Part shown: positions 36,871 to 53,408 of the stretch, piece by piece | Position numbering within the stretch: the stretch's first letter is position 1 | How the letters are laid out: the number at the start of each line of letters is the position of its first letter | Origin: Daphnia carinata | Lineage: Eukaryota; Arthropoda; Branchiopoda; Diplostraca; Daphniidae | Direction of reading: 5' to 3' | Assembly (NCBI RefSeq): GCF_022539665.2 | Contig: NC_081335.1 | Span: 8,742,001 to 8,806,000 of the forward strand | DNA length: 64,000 bases | Program-made: the position numbers and the translations under genes | Notes under the pieces: generated by a model | Database searches by the model: none | The model's input: only the letters and a program-made list of their open reading frames with translations | Told to the model about the DNA's origin: nothing

Positions 36871-39574
36871 ATGAAGCTCTTTATCCACTTTAGTTTAACT
36901 TTTCTTGTTTTAGTATTCCACTGCCATGCAGATGAGCAACCCCTGGTGAACATTCCATCGTTAGGTAGTCTACGTGGATCGCAGATGATATCGGCATCAG
37001 GCAGGAAATTTAATGCCTTTAGAGGCATTCCATACGCCCAACCGCCTGTTGGAGATTTACGTTTTAGGGTAGGTAATTAAAATTATGTACATAAATATTT
37101 TCGGTTAGTCGTTCGGTTTTTGCGGTAAATTGCAAAAACTATCTTCAGGGTCGATGTGCTGAACAGTATCTGGTTGACCTGTGGACTTGTTTGCTTATCT
37201 GTCCAAAGCAAAGTTCTTTAAAAACCATACATCATTTGTGTTGTGCTCAAGTCTATTGCACTGATTGTATGTTTGTACATTTAAAATTTCAACATTTTTG
37301 TCTACATAACTAAGATAAATAGGTGAACTTAAGTGTTAAATGCAGGCTGAGCCTTCGGTTGTTTAATTACTTTTAATTGTAATTGCTTTAAAATTGATGT
37401 TGACAAGATAAAATTATTTTTTATAGGATCCAATTCCTGCGAAACCATGGACAGCAATTCTGCTGGATGCCACTAAGGAAGGTCCAGCCTGTATACAAGC
37501 CGATCTTACCACAAAAGCCTTAGCAGGTCAAGAAGACTGCCTTGTATTGAATGTCTACACCAGAAGCGTAATTTTGAATGTTAAATCAGAAATTCTATCG
37601 AAAGTTAAGTTTCTATTACAGGTGGGTTCCAGCAACAATCTTTTACCGGTTATGGTGTGGATACATGGCGGAGGCTTTACCACTGGCAGTGGAAATGCTG
37701 AAAGCGATTTGTATGGCCCTGATTACATCCTTGATCGAGATATTGTCTTTGTGACCATGAACTATCGCCTAGCTGCTTTTGGTACAATATGAAATTTTAA
37801 TTTCTCTAATTATTTTTAATTGCCTTGTTGATAATTCGTTCAGGTTTTTTGAGCACGGAGGATGAAGAAGCTCCGGGAAATTATGGACTCCTCGACCAGT
37901 CAATGGCTCTCAGGTATGTAGTGTATTTTAGTAGGTGCCAGCCAACTGATCAAACCGGTTATTTATCACATGTAGATGGGTTCGAGATCATATCCGCAAT
38001 TTTGGAGGTGATGCTGATTCGATTACCATTTTTGGGGAAAGTGCCGGCGGTGCCAGCGTGGAATACCAAGTCCTATCGCCACACTCTAAAGGTAATGTCC
38101 TATTGACACGCGTTTTCTTTTCAATAATTAATTCTGTCTGTCAAATTGGATGTGTGCAGGACTGTTCCATCGCGCTATTGCGCAGTCGGGCTCGACTAGG
38201 TGCCCTTGGGCGATGCAGAAAAGCATGGGAGAATATACTCGCATTCTGGCCAAAGACGTTAACTGTCCGACGTCCAGTTCCAAGGAATTGCTTCAGTGCT
38301 TGAGGACCAAGGATGTCAAAGACATTATGGACTCGAAGCTTAAAATGGGTTTACCTGTGGTTTGTACGGATAACAATTTAAAGAGTGATGCATCTTTTAA
38401 TTTTTGATTTTTTTGAAAAAAAGGGATTGGGCTTGTATCCGGTGGCATTTGTACCACGCGTAGACAAGGAACGAGAATTTCCGTTTCTGCCGGATACGCC
38501 AGAAAGACTAGTAGCCAATAAACAATTCAATCAAGTGCCGTTTATTGGCGGATTAACTGTAGACGAAGGCGGACTCTTCGCTGCAAGTAAATTCTAGTCT
38601 TTTCTTAAATGGTTTTCTGTAGGAATTGAATTGATGTTAATGTTTTCTAGGTTTGGCAACGGTGGATGGCCTTGCCATGGAAGAGTTCAAAAAAGATCCC
38701 GTCAAGAATGTGCTTTATGCTCTAGCCATGGAGAATAAAAAAGGTGGTCTTCATATGGCTCAAAAGGTTTACGATCATTATTTTTCTAATGTCAAAACTG
38801 ATGCGGACATCATTACCCAATATGGAGAGGTACGTTTTTGCCATTTTTAAGTTGCAGCAAATAGCTTAATTATGTCTTTGTGATCAATAGCTTTCATCGC
38901 ATATCGAATTTTTTAAATGCGTCGATGATTCGGTTAAAGCGCTGGCCCAGCACAACCAATTTCCAGTGTTTTATTATGAATACGCTCATCGGGGCGAAAA
39001 ATCCCTTGTTCAAATCTTGGACTTGCCTAAAGATTTAGATTTTGGTGAGTGGATAAAACTTGGGAATTTTGTAAAAGCATCAAATTAACCATCTTGAATG
39101 TTAAACATAGGCGTGTCACATGCTGACGAACTCTTGTTGATGTTTCCAAGTTTATTGATGCCTCGCATTAGCAATCCCAATGACCTCAAAGTATCTAAAA
39201 TGCTGTTGGATCTATGGACGTCCTTTGCCAAAGATGGGTAATGTCATTTTATCTATTTTACCGTTTAGATAATAGGATTTAGTCGTGTTGAATGTATCGC
39301 AGTCGATTCTTTCCTGGTTATTTTCTCCTTGTGTATATTTCTTACGACGGATATAACTAATTTTCTTTATTTCCCACTAAACGATTGATGTGCAATGTGC
39401 AGGATACCGCAAAGTGAGGACGTTGTTGATAAATGGCTTCCCACTACCCACGAGCAGGAACGTTACCTTCGAATCGAGGCCAACAACCCAAAGCTCATCA
39501 ACAATTCAATGCCATTTCAATCGAAACTCGCCTTTTGGAAAACTCTGCTGACCACTGGAAAAGAAGAGCTCTAG
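36871..39574 (+). CDS. Secreted carboxylesterase (type B), copy 1
   Basis: Eleven exons: 36871-37068, 37427-37567, 37622-37781, 37844-37913, 37976-38091, 38160-38359, 38424-38586, 38651-38829, 38891-39044, 39111-39237 and 39403-39574; 1680 nt, 559 residues. Signal peptide [20 protein letters not shown]. Alpha/beta-hydrolase marks: [25 protein letters not shown], the oxyanion hole WIHGGGF, nucleophile elbow FGESAGGAS (Ser212), the acid region TVDEGG and the catalytic His in GVSHADEL. The full triad suggests an active ester hydrolase, probably detoxifying or digestive. GESAGG rather than GQSAGG argues against a typical insect juvenile-hormone esterase. It is a tandem duplicate of the gene at 39969. 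Confidence 0.9.
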
Positions 39575-39968
39575 AACGTGTTATTCACAAAACTGTGGTT
39601 ATTTAGTTTCAATCATTTTAAATCAGTTGATAGTATTACAGAAAAAATTCGTTTAGGAGTGGATTCCACAATTTAATAACCCGCATTTTCGTTTTTAGTT
39701 AAAACAACCTGTTATTGAATTGCAGCCTGTTTATCAGTGTTCTCTATGCGTAGTTGAAACATTGTTTTGAAACGGTGATGTAACGAAGCGCTTCTAGGTC
39801 TAAAGTCCCACTTTTATATCACGTAGAAAACAACGCTTGAAAGAAATAGTCTTATCGTTGTTTTAAAACTAAAGTTGTATGGGGGTTCGATTTTTATAGC
39901 AACAGTTGGTGTCGTCTGTGAAGGGCGTGTTTTAATTCCATTCAAATTTTGAAAAGACGAGGTTGAAG

Positions 39969-42385
39969 ATGCAATTGGCGTACGTCTTTGCCTTCGTTTT
40001 GCTTTCTTTTGTGAGTTCGGATTTAGTGGAGCCGATCGTGAATGTGCCAACATTGGGGCGTCTCCGTGGATCGCGGCTGTCGTCTGCGTCTGGCCGAACG
40101 ATTGAAGCTTTCAGAGCCATCCCCTACGCCCAGCCACCTGTTGGAGACCTTCGTTTCAAAGTATAAAGCTTAAGAAAAAAAAAATTATTATTTTCAATTT
40201 TATACGTGTTCAATAGGATCCTCTTCCAGCAAAAGATTGGCAAGGCTCTATACTTGATGCTACTAGAGAAGCACCTAAATGCGTTCAATTCAATTCCATT
40301 GTGCAAGGTGGAGTCGTTCTTGGACAAGAGGATTGTCTTTATCTGAACGTTTACGTGCCTCAAGTAATATTTTTAATTTAATTTTAGTAATTCGACTTGT
40401 TTAATGTTATTCGATCTGTAATAGCTGAATGGAATCAACGATCCCCTGCCAGTCATGGTTTGGATACATGGTGGAGCTTTCTATATGGGAAGTGGAAATG
40501 GTGTAACGGACATGTTTGGACCTAATTATCTTCTCGATCGCGATGTCGTCTTGGTCACTTTGAATTATCGTTTGGGACCTCTTGGTATTCTTTAAATGAT
40601 TTCTATACTTATATTAAATCATTAATAGTTTGATTGTAGGTTTTCTTAGCACTGAAGATGCCGAAGCTCCTGGAAATTATGGATTGCTTGATCAATCATT
40701 GGCACTCAGGTGTTTCTCCTTCGTAGTAGCTTTGAATTCATTTTAATTATTCGTTTCAAGTATCGTGTAATTATGAGTTCGCTAATAATTGCTGCATTGT
40801 TTGAAGGTGGGTGCGAAATTACATTGCCCATTTTGGTGGCAATGCAGACCTGATTACCATATTTGGTGAGAGTGCAGGAGGTGCTAGTGTGAATTTTCAT
40901 GTACTATCGCCTTATTCAAAAGGTAACGTTACCGTATTCTAAAGTTAGTTGGTACATAGTTTATAACGTATTTGTTACAGGTCTTTTTCATCGAGCCATA
41001 ATTCAATCCGGAACATCGACATGCCCGTGGGCGTTGAATCCCAAAATTGGAGAATATACCAAGTTCCTTGCCAATCATTTGAACTGCTCGTCGGATAGTT
41101 CACGTGAATTGTTGACCTGTTTGAGGACTAGGAAAGCGGAAGATATTGCCGGAATTAGAAAGCACTTCACCATTGGATTAGTTAATATTTCTTGTCTTAA
41201 AAATAGCGGTGTACATTTCATACTAAAATTTCTGTACTTTTTTTTTTTTTTTTTTATTTACAGGGTTTTGGAATGTTCCCTTTGGCTTTTGTACCCCGGA
41301 TAGACGTCGAAAGAAATTTGCCTTTCCTTCCAGCCTATCCAGAAGAACTTGTTGCCGAGAGAAAATTTAATCAAGTACCGTTGATTTTGGGTGTTACGAA
41401 AAACGAAGGAGCTCTCGTTAGTGCATGTAATATTTAGCAGTAAAAGTTTTCCATCAACTCCCATTATTAATTCGTTAATTTTGATGATGCAGCTTATTAT
41501 GTGAATGGCGACAAACACATGGACGAATTCAAAGCCGATCCCATTGGCACGATCCGCTACATGATTCAAATGGAAAACGAACCCCGTGGTCTAGAAATGG
41601 CTCACATGGTTCATGATCATCTGTTTACTCTTCAAAAGCCATACGAAGACCAAAAACAACAAGTAGAAATGGTGAGTTCTATTTTTACGTGCAAACAGTC
41701 CGTATTACTTTTGTGTCCATTCATCACATTTTCATACGGAATCCTTTTGTTATTCGATAGATCGCGTCGGATTATGGACTTTTTAAGTGTACTGATGATT
41801 CAGTCACCTTATTCAGCAGGTTTAATAGTCAACCCACTTATTATTATTTCTACACACATCGGGGTCAATTTTCGTTTCCCCAAATAGTCGGAGTTCCACC
41901 TGAAATCGATCTGGGTAAACAATAATACATATCTAACAGTTGATTTTAATTTAATCGTGCACTTGAATTAGGTGTTTGTCACGCCGATGAGCTTTTTCTA
42001 TTGTTCACCCCGGGATACTTCCCGAGGTTGAGTGTTCCAGCAGATCTAAAAGTATCCGCAACGCTGATCGATTTATGGACATCGTTTGCTAAAAACGGGT
42101 AAGTGCATTTGCATCATCCAATGAACATTTGAAAGTTCTTGGATATCGCGTGTGTCGTCTAGTCGGCTTGTGCACCGAGTTTTAACATAAATACAATACA
42201 TTTGCAGAGCTCCTGAGAGTAGCCATGTAGATGTTTGGCTTCCAGTTGAGCAAGGAGTAATACGTTACCTTGATATTAACGAGAGATCTACCTTTGTCAA
42301 CGATAAAATGCCTTTTGAACCAAGGCTTGCCTTTTGGAACAAGGTGAAAGCTGCAAATCGTATCGTCACCAAGGATGAATTGTGA
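39969..42385 (+). CDS. Secreted carboxylesterase (type B), copy 2
   Basis: Eleven exons: 39969-40160, 40217-40363, 40425-40584, 40640-40709, 40807-40922, 40981-41180, 41264-41426, 41493-41671, 41761-41914, 41972-42098 and 42208-42385; 1686 nt, 561 residues. Signal peptide [17 protein letters not shown]. Exons 3-10 have the same lengths as in copy 1. Marks: [32 protein letters not shown], nucleophile elbow FGESAGGAS (Ser212), VTKNEGAL and GVCHADEL. The triad is complete. The intervening sequence is only about 400 bp. Substrate unknown. Confidence 0.9.
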
Positions 42386-42964
42386 ACAAACTGTACCGTA
42401 AGTAAACGTTGATTGAACTACAGTATTTTAAGAAAAATAATCTTGATTTTTTGTTTTAAATTATAGTTAAACGCCGTTGCTTGCTATTAGGCGATGATAA
42501 TGAGATATGTAACTAAATGGCAAATTATTTAGAGGAAGAGTGTAGCTGATCTCCAGTCGTACTGTTTCAAATTCCCATCTTATTGTGAATATCTTACAGA
42601 TTTACGCAATTGGTCTTGCTTAATGTAATGATATAAATATCCTTTGAAAACAAAGATTTAAGAAACAGATGGTTTTAATCCAATGTTGAAATGATTGGCA
42701 GAGATGTTTATTGCAAAGAAGGGGAACGGTTGGAAAGGGTTTGCACAAAGCATGGAACTTCTACGTATCCATCAAAACTAAGCAACTACAAAATGTTACC
42801 ATTAATTGTTTTTATTTTTCTCGAAATTCAAGGTTTGTTGCAGGCATTGCAAGATTTCTGGCAGTTGGTAACCAAGAACTCCTGATTGCATTGGCCCATG
42901 TTTGCAAATTGAACGCAGATTGGAGTGTTGTCGACGCACCGTACTGATAACCGTCATTCAATAT
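42386..42964. other. Intergenic, convergent 3' ends
   Basis: Nothing is assigned. Short open frames at 42690-42950 lack splice support and resemble no family I know. Confidence 0.4.
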
Positions 42965-44775
<1,811 letters not shown>

Positions 44776-44910
44776 GTTTCCTATTAACTGGGACAGACAG
44801 ATGTATAAGTTCAAATGAACAATGTTTAAGCGAATGGAATACCTGTAAGAAATGGTGATTGTGTGACACGATGTAGAATGTTGTCTGTTGGAGTAATTTT
44901 CGTTTTCGGT

Positions 44911-44918
44911 CTTATATA
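44911..44918 (-). promoter_or_regulatory. TATA box of astacin gene
   Basis: TATATAAG on the minus strand about 140 nt upstream of the start codon; a short 5' UTR would begin near 44885. Confidence 0.55.
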
Positions 44919-46108
44919 GGTCTGGGCATCTGTTGACGGAAGATACGTCCCCAATAATTTGTTGTTCGATGGAAGAACGGAGTAAACAACAAGTGTTCCG
45001 GCAGCAAATATGGATGGGACGATGAAAACAACATTGCGCTGGTCATGGATTGTCATACAGAAAGGTATTATTGACGCGTAAACGAATTTTCTGTTGACAG
45101 ACATGAAACATCTGTTAATAGGTTAACAAAATTATTATCATTGGGATTAGGAATGTTGGGAAAGGTTTGTTTTCACATAGGGGGAATATTAAGAATTTTA
45201 AAAATGGATATCAGTTTTACTGATACTTTTAAACTAAAATTATCAATATTTCATACGATAGATTCTATAACTCGTATTTGTAGCTCAAAAAATGTAGTTG
45301 ATTTTAAGGTTTTTCTGTTAGCCGAAATCCCCTGGGTTTGGGTAGCTGGCATTTTTTTTTTCTCATCTCTGCTATTCTTTAATCAATTAACAAACGAATG
45401 CTGCGTGCGCACTGAGAAAATGAGCTAAAAGTGCGTTAAGGTATTTTGACATTTATTTAGATTTTTTTTTTACTTTGGATTGACCCATTAATTTTTTAAA
45501 AATTGAAACGAAGTGGAAATAAGGTTAAGCCCTGAGAGCCACTTTCATACTGGTGGATATTGGCGCCACAGGTGTAAAGTATTACTTTGTATCTTATTTT
45601 TTTAAACAAAATTGCTATATTACGGTGGTCTAAGGTAATCAGGGTCCATCACCGTTTGGAAAAGGATGAATTGTGCGGCCTTGTTAAATAGACCAAGTTG
45701 TTAAATTTCTAGCAGTTGTACGGCCTGGTTAATAGAATAGACGTTTTTGCCTCTGTTGCAGACGCTTTTCATTATTATGGTACGTGAGCACTGAACAGTG
45801 CTCCCGTGCTTGAGGCATTGTGATTTTGGCGCTTATCAATCTCTTCGTTTACAAATTATGATTTCGTTCATGTGAACTTTTGCGCCTTCTCATTTTAGTT
45901 TGATTTTCATTTCGTTTTTGTTTGCTTAACGATTTCATAATTTGACTAGAGACGTGTGGGCCCTTAGTTCACAATCGACGCAATTTGGTTCATCAGATGA
46001 CTGTTGGTAAGATAACTTTGTATGCATGGTGCATTGCTCACTAATTCATTAATGATATTTTTTTTTCAAACATAGGATATCCCATTCTAAATCAATTGTC
46101 TTCTGTGA
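44919..46108. other. Intergenic between divergent genes
   Basis: Lies between the minus-strand astacin and the plus-strand ABHD18 gene. Contains both promoters; no gene recognised. Confidence 0.45.
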
Positions 46109-47988
<1,880 letters not shown>

Positions 47989-48778
47989 ACGCGATTAATC
48001 TTAGTTCGTAAATTTGAACATAGATGGCGTACATTTTCTGAAAGAAATTTTGCGTGGTGCACGGGACAGTTGAGGTCTTTTTGTTTAAATTTTTTGGATT
48101 GATCGAACATCAGGTTACTTTTCAGTGGTTTTCTGGAGTAACGTGTACGGAGATTGGTTAGACGGAAAATATAAAAAAAAAAAAAATTCGAGAAAACAAT
48201 CTAAAATGAATATGATGGTAGTAACATTATGCTAGCTTAATTCCTTCCATCCGATGTCCCAGGTGTAAGAAAAAGGTGAGTTGTTTTTTAAAATGTGGTA
48301 TTTTTTAACGTCATTGCTAAATTGCTTTGTTTATTCATCATTAATGCACAGATCCAATAGCTAAAAGAGAAGAATGAAAAATTTCTGCAAGCAGCCCGTA
48401 AATCATTTCTGCGAACACTGTTTGACATTTGAAACCCAGATGCTAGCTCCGTACGCATTGTGTCAACAGCATCGACGTTAAATCATAGGTAACTATTATA
48501 TTTTTAAAAATATGTATACTAAGCTGGTTAAGCCTCGACTGTGGCAATGCAACACATTGTCTGAATTGCTCATAGCAGTCGATGCCTAAACGTTTCGGTA
48601 AATTGCGGAATAATATCTGGGAATTACCCGTGTGCCTCAGCTGTGTTTTTATTAGCTTCTGTTACTGAGGTTTATTTTGAAAATATTAAATCTGTCATAG
48701 TAGTTTGGAGGCATTTGATTTGGTTAAGTTTGAAGAAGTATTTGGATTTGTTTGGCTCTTCTGATGATATAACCAAAA
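47989..48778. other. Intergenic
   Basis: 3' UTR of the ABHD18 gene, then unassigned AT-rich sequence before the tRNA. Confidence 0.4.
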
Positions 48779-48850
48779 TCCTCGATAGTATAGTGGTCAG
48801 TATCCCCGCCTGTCACGCGGGAGACCGGGGTTCAATTCCCCGTCGGGGAG
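48779..48850 (+). tRNA. tRNA-Asp (anticodon GTC)
   Basis: 72 nt, no intron. The acceptor stem TCCTCGA pairs with TCGGGGA (one T-G pair), discriminator G. Anticodon stem CCGCC/GGCGG-type pairing around loop CTGTCAC with GTC at 48812-48814; T-arm GGGGTTCAATTCCCC. The A box (TAGTATAGTGG) and B box (GGTTCAATTCC) are present, and a T-run at about 48855 fits Pol III termination. CCA is not encoded, as expected in animals. Confidence 0.97.
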
Positions 48851-49568
48851 GTTAATTTTTTGCCTTCAATTTTTTGTTTATTAGATATTAAACTCTTAGC
48901 AAAACTATAAATAATACAATCATAGATAATATTTTCTCTTTAACGTTAGTTCAAAATAAGGTTTCCCCTAGTAGTTTGCAAAGATTTCTATTTAGTTACA
49001 CATTGACAGCGAACAAATACCATAGCTTGGCTCTTGCACTTTCAACAGTGCACTTTTCGATCAACGTTGGAAGCACTTGGCGTAACTATTTAGGTAATAT
49101 AGTTTTGGTTGTATGTAGTGTTTGTTTTATTATTCCAGTTGATTTCAGCTTAATATATTTTGTTATGGAGCTCTAATTTCTTATCTCACATTGGTTGAAT
49201 CAGGACAATTGAATCATTATCAATATGCTTTACTTCTGTCTGCTGTTGTACAAAGGGTCAACGAGGATTAATAACAGACCTGGCCTAGGCTGCCGACAAA
49301 TGTACACGAAACTTACATAAGATACAACTGTTTAAACCGATTTAAACGTTCTAGATCGATGGTAAGTTTTATCAGTTTCATATTTTTTCAAACATTGGGC
49401 AGACGGGAGTGCGACCCTCGATCTACAAAATCAGCAGTACATTTCTTATGTAGATTATATAAGTTAGATGTATGTTACACTGGCGATTTTTGTCAAGCGA
49501 TGCAGTGTGTAATTTAAATTTTCTTTCACAGTCAAGATTCAGCCTTTGCTGTGCACACATCGTGAACC
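48851..49568. other. Intergenic
   Basis: Nothing recognised after the tRNA terminator T-run; includes the upstream region of the secreted protein gene at 49569. Confidence 0.4.
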
Positions 49569-50713
49569 ATGTTGCTGCATTTGTTGTTGGTGGCCAACAT
49601 AGGCTGGTTAGTCCTTGTTGCTGGCCAAAATGAAATCCCAACAGTACCCTGTTACGGCTCTGATTGCTTGGTAACCGAACTAACAACGGAAATGAGTAAG
49701 GAATAAGTTATTTGTTTTCAGCATGTTCCATTTTATTTGTTTGAGTGGTGTCGTTTCCATTTGGCAAATAAGTATATTAGCGCTTATTTATTTATGTTGC
49801 CTGTGATGCGTAGCCACTTCGCCGACAACAGAAAGTACCACGACGCCCACCACCACACCTCGTCCAGCTGGCATTCAACGAACGGTGGTAGTTATCTATA
49901 AGGTAACCGAACTTGGACAAGACATGTTTATCCAAGGTGGAGTTAATAAAGAAACTGTTCGACCAAGTTGCGCCACTGACGTTAGCGCCGAAACTTCGCA
50001 ATGCTCCATTTCCATTAATGTGGGTAACTCAAAAATTAAATATGGCAACAAAATTGTTTTACATCGTTTATTCCGGTTTCGCACGTCAACCGTAATGCTG
50101 TTTGACAGGCAACTGCTTTGGGCACTGGAACACACTGGGCGAAATACGACGCGTGGAGAGTAGGCGACACCAAATTGGACTGGTTTGGAGTTCAGCCAGG
50201 CCAGGGAATTTACCAAACTTACGTCGCCTACGGTACACCATTGGCCTGGACAACCAACGTACCTGGTACAAATGGATATCAACAACTAAATACGTAATCG
50301 TAAAAAATACTCCTATAACAAAAACCCTCGTTGTTGGGGGATGTACTTCCTTAATAAAACGATCGATGTTTAAGCTTTACGTTTTTCTCAATTTAGATGG
50401 GGACCTAATAATTGGATGGTGGATTTTCAGATGAATTGTGATGAGACAGAAAACGGATGGTTCGATGTCCATGCATACCTCACTCTTTATGGCAAGTCTT
50501 TTTATTGTACAAGTCGCAGTCGTTTGAGAATAATGTTGGCATTCATCCACAGGAACTGGGTATGAGCCGGACATCCAACAATCAGTGTGCAGTGGCACAG
50601 GAAGTGATGTGGCTCCACCATACATCAGTAACAAAAATCACGTAGCCTGCTGTGGTTACATCAACAGATTCAATTTCGGAACTGGTGGTTGTGAGATTAA
50701 CGGATTCCCATAA
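49569..50713 (+). CDS. Secreted protein with Thr-rich linker and aromatic-rich domain, function unassigned
   Basis: Five exons: 49569-49695, 49814-50019, 50109-50293, 50397-50491 and 50553-50713; 774 nt, 257 residues. Signal peptide MLLHLLLVANIGWLVLVAG, then a Thr/Pro linker (TTSPTTESTTTPTTTPRP) and a Trp- and Gly-rich domain (KYDAWRVGDTKLDWFGVQPG, GTPLAWTTN, WMVDFQMNCDETENGWFDVH), ending in a Cys-containing tail (CCGYINRFNFGTGGCEINGF). Linker plus surface-aromatic domain suggests carbohydrate binding, but I cannot name the family. The fourth intron has a GC donor (G|GCAAGT), confirmed by the frame. Confidence 0.7.
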
Positions 50714-51019
50714 TTCTGTAACCTTAAATGTCTACATATTTCATTATGTGGACTTGCATTGTTTTTTGGTGTCATTGACATAATAGAGCCTGGCAATACC
50801 GATGTGCTCTTAAATGATAGAAACGTGACCTTTGATTTTCTTTACACAACCTGTAGGAATCTATTGTTACGAACAACTGATAAGCAGAGATTGGATGAGA
50901 TGAATTGTCAAGGTAACAGAACAACTATGAAATAGATGAATTAAAAAACCAATAGTAGGCAGATAAAATTAAAATAACTGGTGATCAAACGAACGAAAAG
51001 AGCAATAAGAAAACAACTT
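50714..51019. other. Intergenic, convergent 3' ends
   Basis: About 300 bp holding the 3' UTRs of the secreted protein gene and the PKA-like kinase gene. No further feature seen. Confidence 0.4.
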
Positions 51020-53408
51020 TTAGAAATCTTTAAATGTCTCGGCGTGCAAGTTATCGGCTCTCGCCTTGAACAGATCTCGATCTTCTTCGTTCGACTGAAA
51101 GTGTCGCGTATCACCGGCTCCTTTGACTTTAGGGATCAATGGTGCAGGAACCTATCCCAAATGTAGCCAAACATTACGTATTGTATAACCAACACGACAG
51201 TCCTTTTCTCGTTGGACTTGTGGATACAAAATGTAAACAACTAAAATAAATAATCATGTTACTCTTTTTTGATAGATGGCGAGCCAATCGGTCGTTTGAA
51301 ACCAGCGATGGTTTTTAATGTCACCAACGCCATTTTTCAGGTTGCCCAGTCGTTTGGTAAGATCGGCTTGAAGTAAACCACGAACGAGATCCTTCACTTC
51401 TGAGCTAAATACTTTCGGATACTGGATCTGCAATGACAATGGTAATTATTTGATTTTTTGGGGATTCTTATCAATGGACTAGCAATTAGATTCGCATAGC
51501 TGTGGCTAAACATGTAGAATAAATTACCTTGCCGGCCACAATTTTTTCGTAGAGCTGAATGGGTTGGTCGGCCATAAAGGGCGCTTGTCCAGCCACCATT
51601 TCGAAAATCAAGATACCCAGAGCCCACCAATCGACGGCTCTATTGTATCCCTATGTGATACGTTAGTAAAAGTAGTTTTAGTTGACTTCAATTTAAAAAG
51701 TTATCTCCTCGAAAAGTAGGTGTTATGTAGTATACTTTAACGAGAATGATTTCGGGAGCTAAATATTCCGGTGTCCCACACATGGTCCACGTCCGCCTAT
51801 CTGCAATTTTCTTGGTGAATCCGAAATCTGTAACCTATTTCATCAGGTTAGGGAATTAGTCAAAACAATAAATGCTCTTCAAATTATAATACCAAGACTT
51901 GAAACAAAACACGTACTTTCGCATATCCAGCTGTGTCTATCATAATATTTTCTGGTTTCAAATCGCGATAAATCAGCCCTAGATGATGCAGATACTCAAA
52001 AGCCAAAACGATCTGAGTGGCATAAAAACGAGCGTGAGGCTCTCTGTCAAAATTTGCCAAGACAAAAAGTGTCACATGTTAAACGAGAACTGGGCCATAA
52101 AGGATAATGGAGGTTTTTACTTGAATCTTCCTAATTTACGCAAATGGGTAAACATGTCACCTCCAGGTACGTATTCGAGAACCATATATAAATTAGAATT
52201 GTCCTACAGCCAAATTAAAATCAGTTAATAGTCCCCGTTAATTGCAGAATTTGTATTACCTTAAAATAGAATTCCAATTTGACGATGAACGGGAAATTAA
52301 TGGCAGCCAATACTTTTTTCTCATCTAGCGTGTGTTCCACCTGTTTCTTTTTCACGACCTATCCAATCGGCCCAAACGTCTTGTTCAAACTATCTTATGT
52401 CATACTTGTGATTCTTTTGACAGCATACCTTTTGCTTCTCGAGCACTTTCATGGCGTAAAATTGTTTGTTTAACTTGTTCTGGACAAGTATGACGCGACC
52501 AAAATTGCCAGAGGCTAATGTACGTGTGCGGAAAAAATCGTACAATCCAATTCCATCCTTGAATGAAACTAGAATTTAAAAGAATGGAATTCATTACATT
52601 TCAAAGTACATTACTTGGTCCGGTGGATAACGCCATCTGTGTTCAAACATTTCTTTCGCCTGCCGCAAGTACTCTTCATCTTCAAAGAAACAATTATTAG
52701 GATTTCTCATCAAATAAAAACTTGGAATCGGCTTTTCAACGTACAACTGGTTGAGCCATTATAATGGATTAGAGTTCCACTTTTCAAGGTTGGTCTATCG
52801 TCAGATATTTTGGGCTTACGTGCCGACTCTTGCCCCAAATCCTGTTAATGATGGTCGGAGTAATTTTTATTTGAGGGGCTTTAATTGGTGTAGGATTAAA
52901 ATATTTACAGCCGTCAATAGGTTGGGCGTAGAGAGGGCCGTTCTAAATGTTGGCTGTGTGATCGTCCCAAAAATTTCCAAATCGAGTTTACTTTGTTTCT
53001 TGTCCGTCGTGTTTGCAACGATGACTTGATTGCTGCCATACGTGTTATTGCGGTTGATTGTTTGAGAGGATTCCGCAGCTGGGGCCGAAATGTTAATCTT
53101 GTAGTTTGTTGGTTGAAGATAAGGGTTCGTTTCATGACGCCGATTGTCTGTTGAAACTGTCTGCGGTGGATTCTCTTCCTGTTTGTTTTCCTTGTTTTTA
53201 TTCTTGGATTTGTTTTCATTAGCAGGTTGTTTCATGGCTGATTTTATCGCAGTTTCGTTGACTGCTGTCGCCTTGAAACCGACGCCAACGATGACCCCTT
53301 CAATTTAAAGATTTGCAAATTGAATTGAAAAGACGTGATTTGCAAATTGTTTTTACCTGAATCCTCCTTTGCATCTTTCTTTTTGCCCAGAAATCCAAAA
53401 AAAGGCAT
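51020..53408 (-). CDS. cAMP-dependent protein kinase catalytic-subunit-like kinase (AGC)
   Basis: The kinase exons on the minus strand are clear: 52746-52615, 52557-52429, 52358-52260, 52203-52121, 52043-51917, 51834-51736, 51650-51528, 51427-51263 and 51151-51020. They encode LASGNFGRV (glycine loop), YAMKVL (Lys), [26 protein letters not shown], an activation loop [16 protein letters not shown] with the phosphorylatable Thr, [12 protein letters not shown], and a C-terminal tail ending FKDF-stop like the PKA FxxF motif. The N-terminus differs from usual PKA-C: ATG 53408 ([18 protein letters not shown], exon to about 53357) plus a Lys/Asn/Gln-rich extension (from about 53312) over 100 residues long. 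How this joins the exon at 52746 is unresolved because the frames do not connect simply. The first glycine of the loop is Ala. Function by family: cytosolic Ser/Thr kinase. Confidence 0.82.

Noticed and set aside
44826-45104. 92-codon minus-strand open frame upstream of the astacin gene
   Set aside because: It spans the TATA box and promoter and shows no family resemblance or splice link.
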